From JAAUQA01 sp036351435 (GTDB lineage: Bacteria > Pseudomonadota > Gammaproteobacteria > Competibacterales > Competibacteraceae), in assembly GCA_036351435.1 (NCBI GenBank), contig JAZBPA010000126.1:1-23748 (forward strand): a stretch of 23,748 nt of DNA, in the 5' to 3' direction. Position 1 is the first letter of the stretch; each line of letters begins with the position of its first letter. A program made the translations under genes and the position numbers. The notes below the pieces were generated by a model that had not been told where the DNA came from, did no database searches, and saw nothing but the letters and a program-made list of their open reading frames with translations. Positions 23,603 to 23,748 of the stretch are shown in pieces.

Positions 23603-23748
23603 ATGCAATACACTTCCCGAAGTTTTTATTGGACGCTGTGTGCCTCGCTTATGTTGTTGCTTGGTGCAGCGGGGCCGATCAGTGTTGCCGCCGAGTCTGA
23701 AGACGTGGTTGAACTCCAATGGGAAGACTTAGTGCCCAAGGATTGGAA
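23603..23748 (+). CDS. zrgD: DUF3299 protein, ZrgD-like (3' end outside window)
   Basis: Only the first 48 codons are present. They encode a signal peptide (hydrophobic core LCASLMLLLGAAGPISVAA) and then ELQWEDLVPKDW, which is the typical opening of DUF3299 proteins, the ZrgD component of the Vibrio zinc uptake operon. GAGG at 23590-23593 serves as ribosome binding site. The position directly after the permease supports the call. Confidence 0.75.
   Translation, partial: MQYTSRSFYWTLCASLMLLLGAAGPISVAAESEDVVELQWEDLVPKDW

Overview
The window looks like a piece of a gammaproteobacterial chromosome of moderate G+C. The best evidence is the first 7 kb: an initiator tRNA followed by rimP-nusA-infB-rbfA-truB, the classic gammaproteobacterial translation/transcription operon. 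dusA and a zrgABCD-type zinc uptake operon also fit that class. I cannot name the genus.

Layout. 1-494: the 3' end of an FAD-linked oxidase. 509-6943: tRNA-fMet with its own promoter and terminator, then rimP, nusA, infB, rbfA and truB on the plus strand. rpsO and pnp, which commonly follow truB, are not here. 7011-8531 (minus): a lipoprotein di-heme cytochrome c peroxidase of the MauG type. 8663-13256 (minus): a tightly packed set dusA, Tat-exported Rieske protein, oppF, oppB, oppC, with overlapping or abutting stops and starts. The transporter has no binding protein and no second ATPase in the window.

Upstream of dusA, 13257-13976 carries recombination scars. An N-terminal tyrosine-recombinase fragment stops inside an array of short degenerate direct repeats, and the array runs into a perfect 18-bp inverted repeat. 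dusA is a known target of a dedicated integrase family, so this is probably one edge of a decayed integrated element. From 13977 to about 20400 follow small accessory genes of unrelated families: SnoaL-like, PaiB-like, cupin, DM13, AcuI/YhdH oxidoreductase, isoprenylcysteine-methyltransferase-like, MEKHLA, TRIC/YicG channel and an outer-membrane barrel. Within them lies a clear deletion scar (18892-19648), where the start of an amidohydrolase is joined out of frame to the decayed end of another gene.

20599 to the right edge is a zinc acquisition operon. It encodes a small His/Cys membrane protein, the His-rich periplasmic ZrgA (DUF2796), a MacB-like ATPase and permease (ZrgB, ZrgC), and the start of a DUF3299 protein (ZrgD), which is cut by the window end.

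No complete mobile element, CRISPR array, rRNA or recognised defence system was seen. The most interesting places are the dusA-flanking scar with its repeat array and palindrome, the Rieske-Opp gene set, and the amidohydrolase fusion scar.
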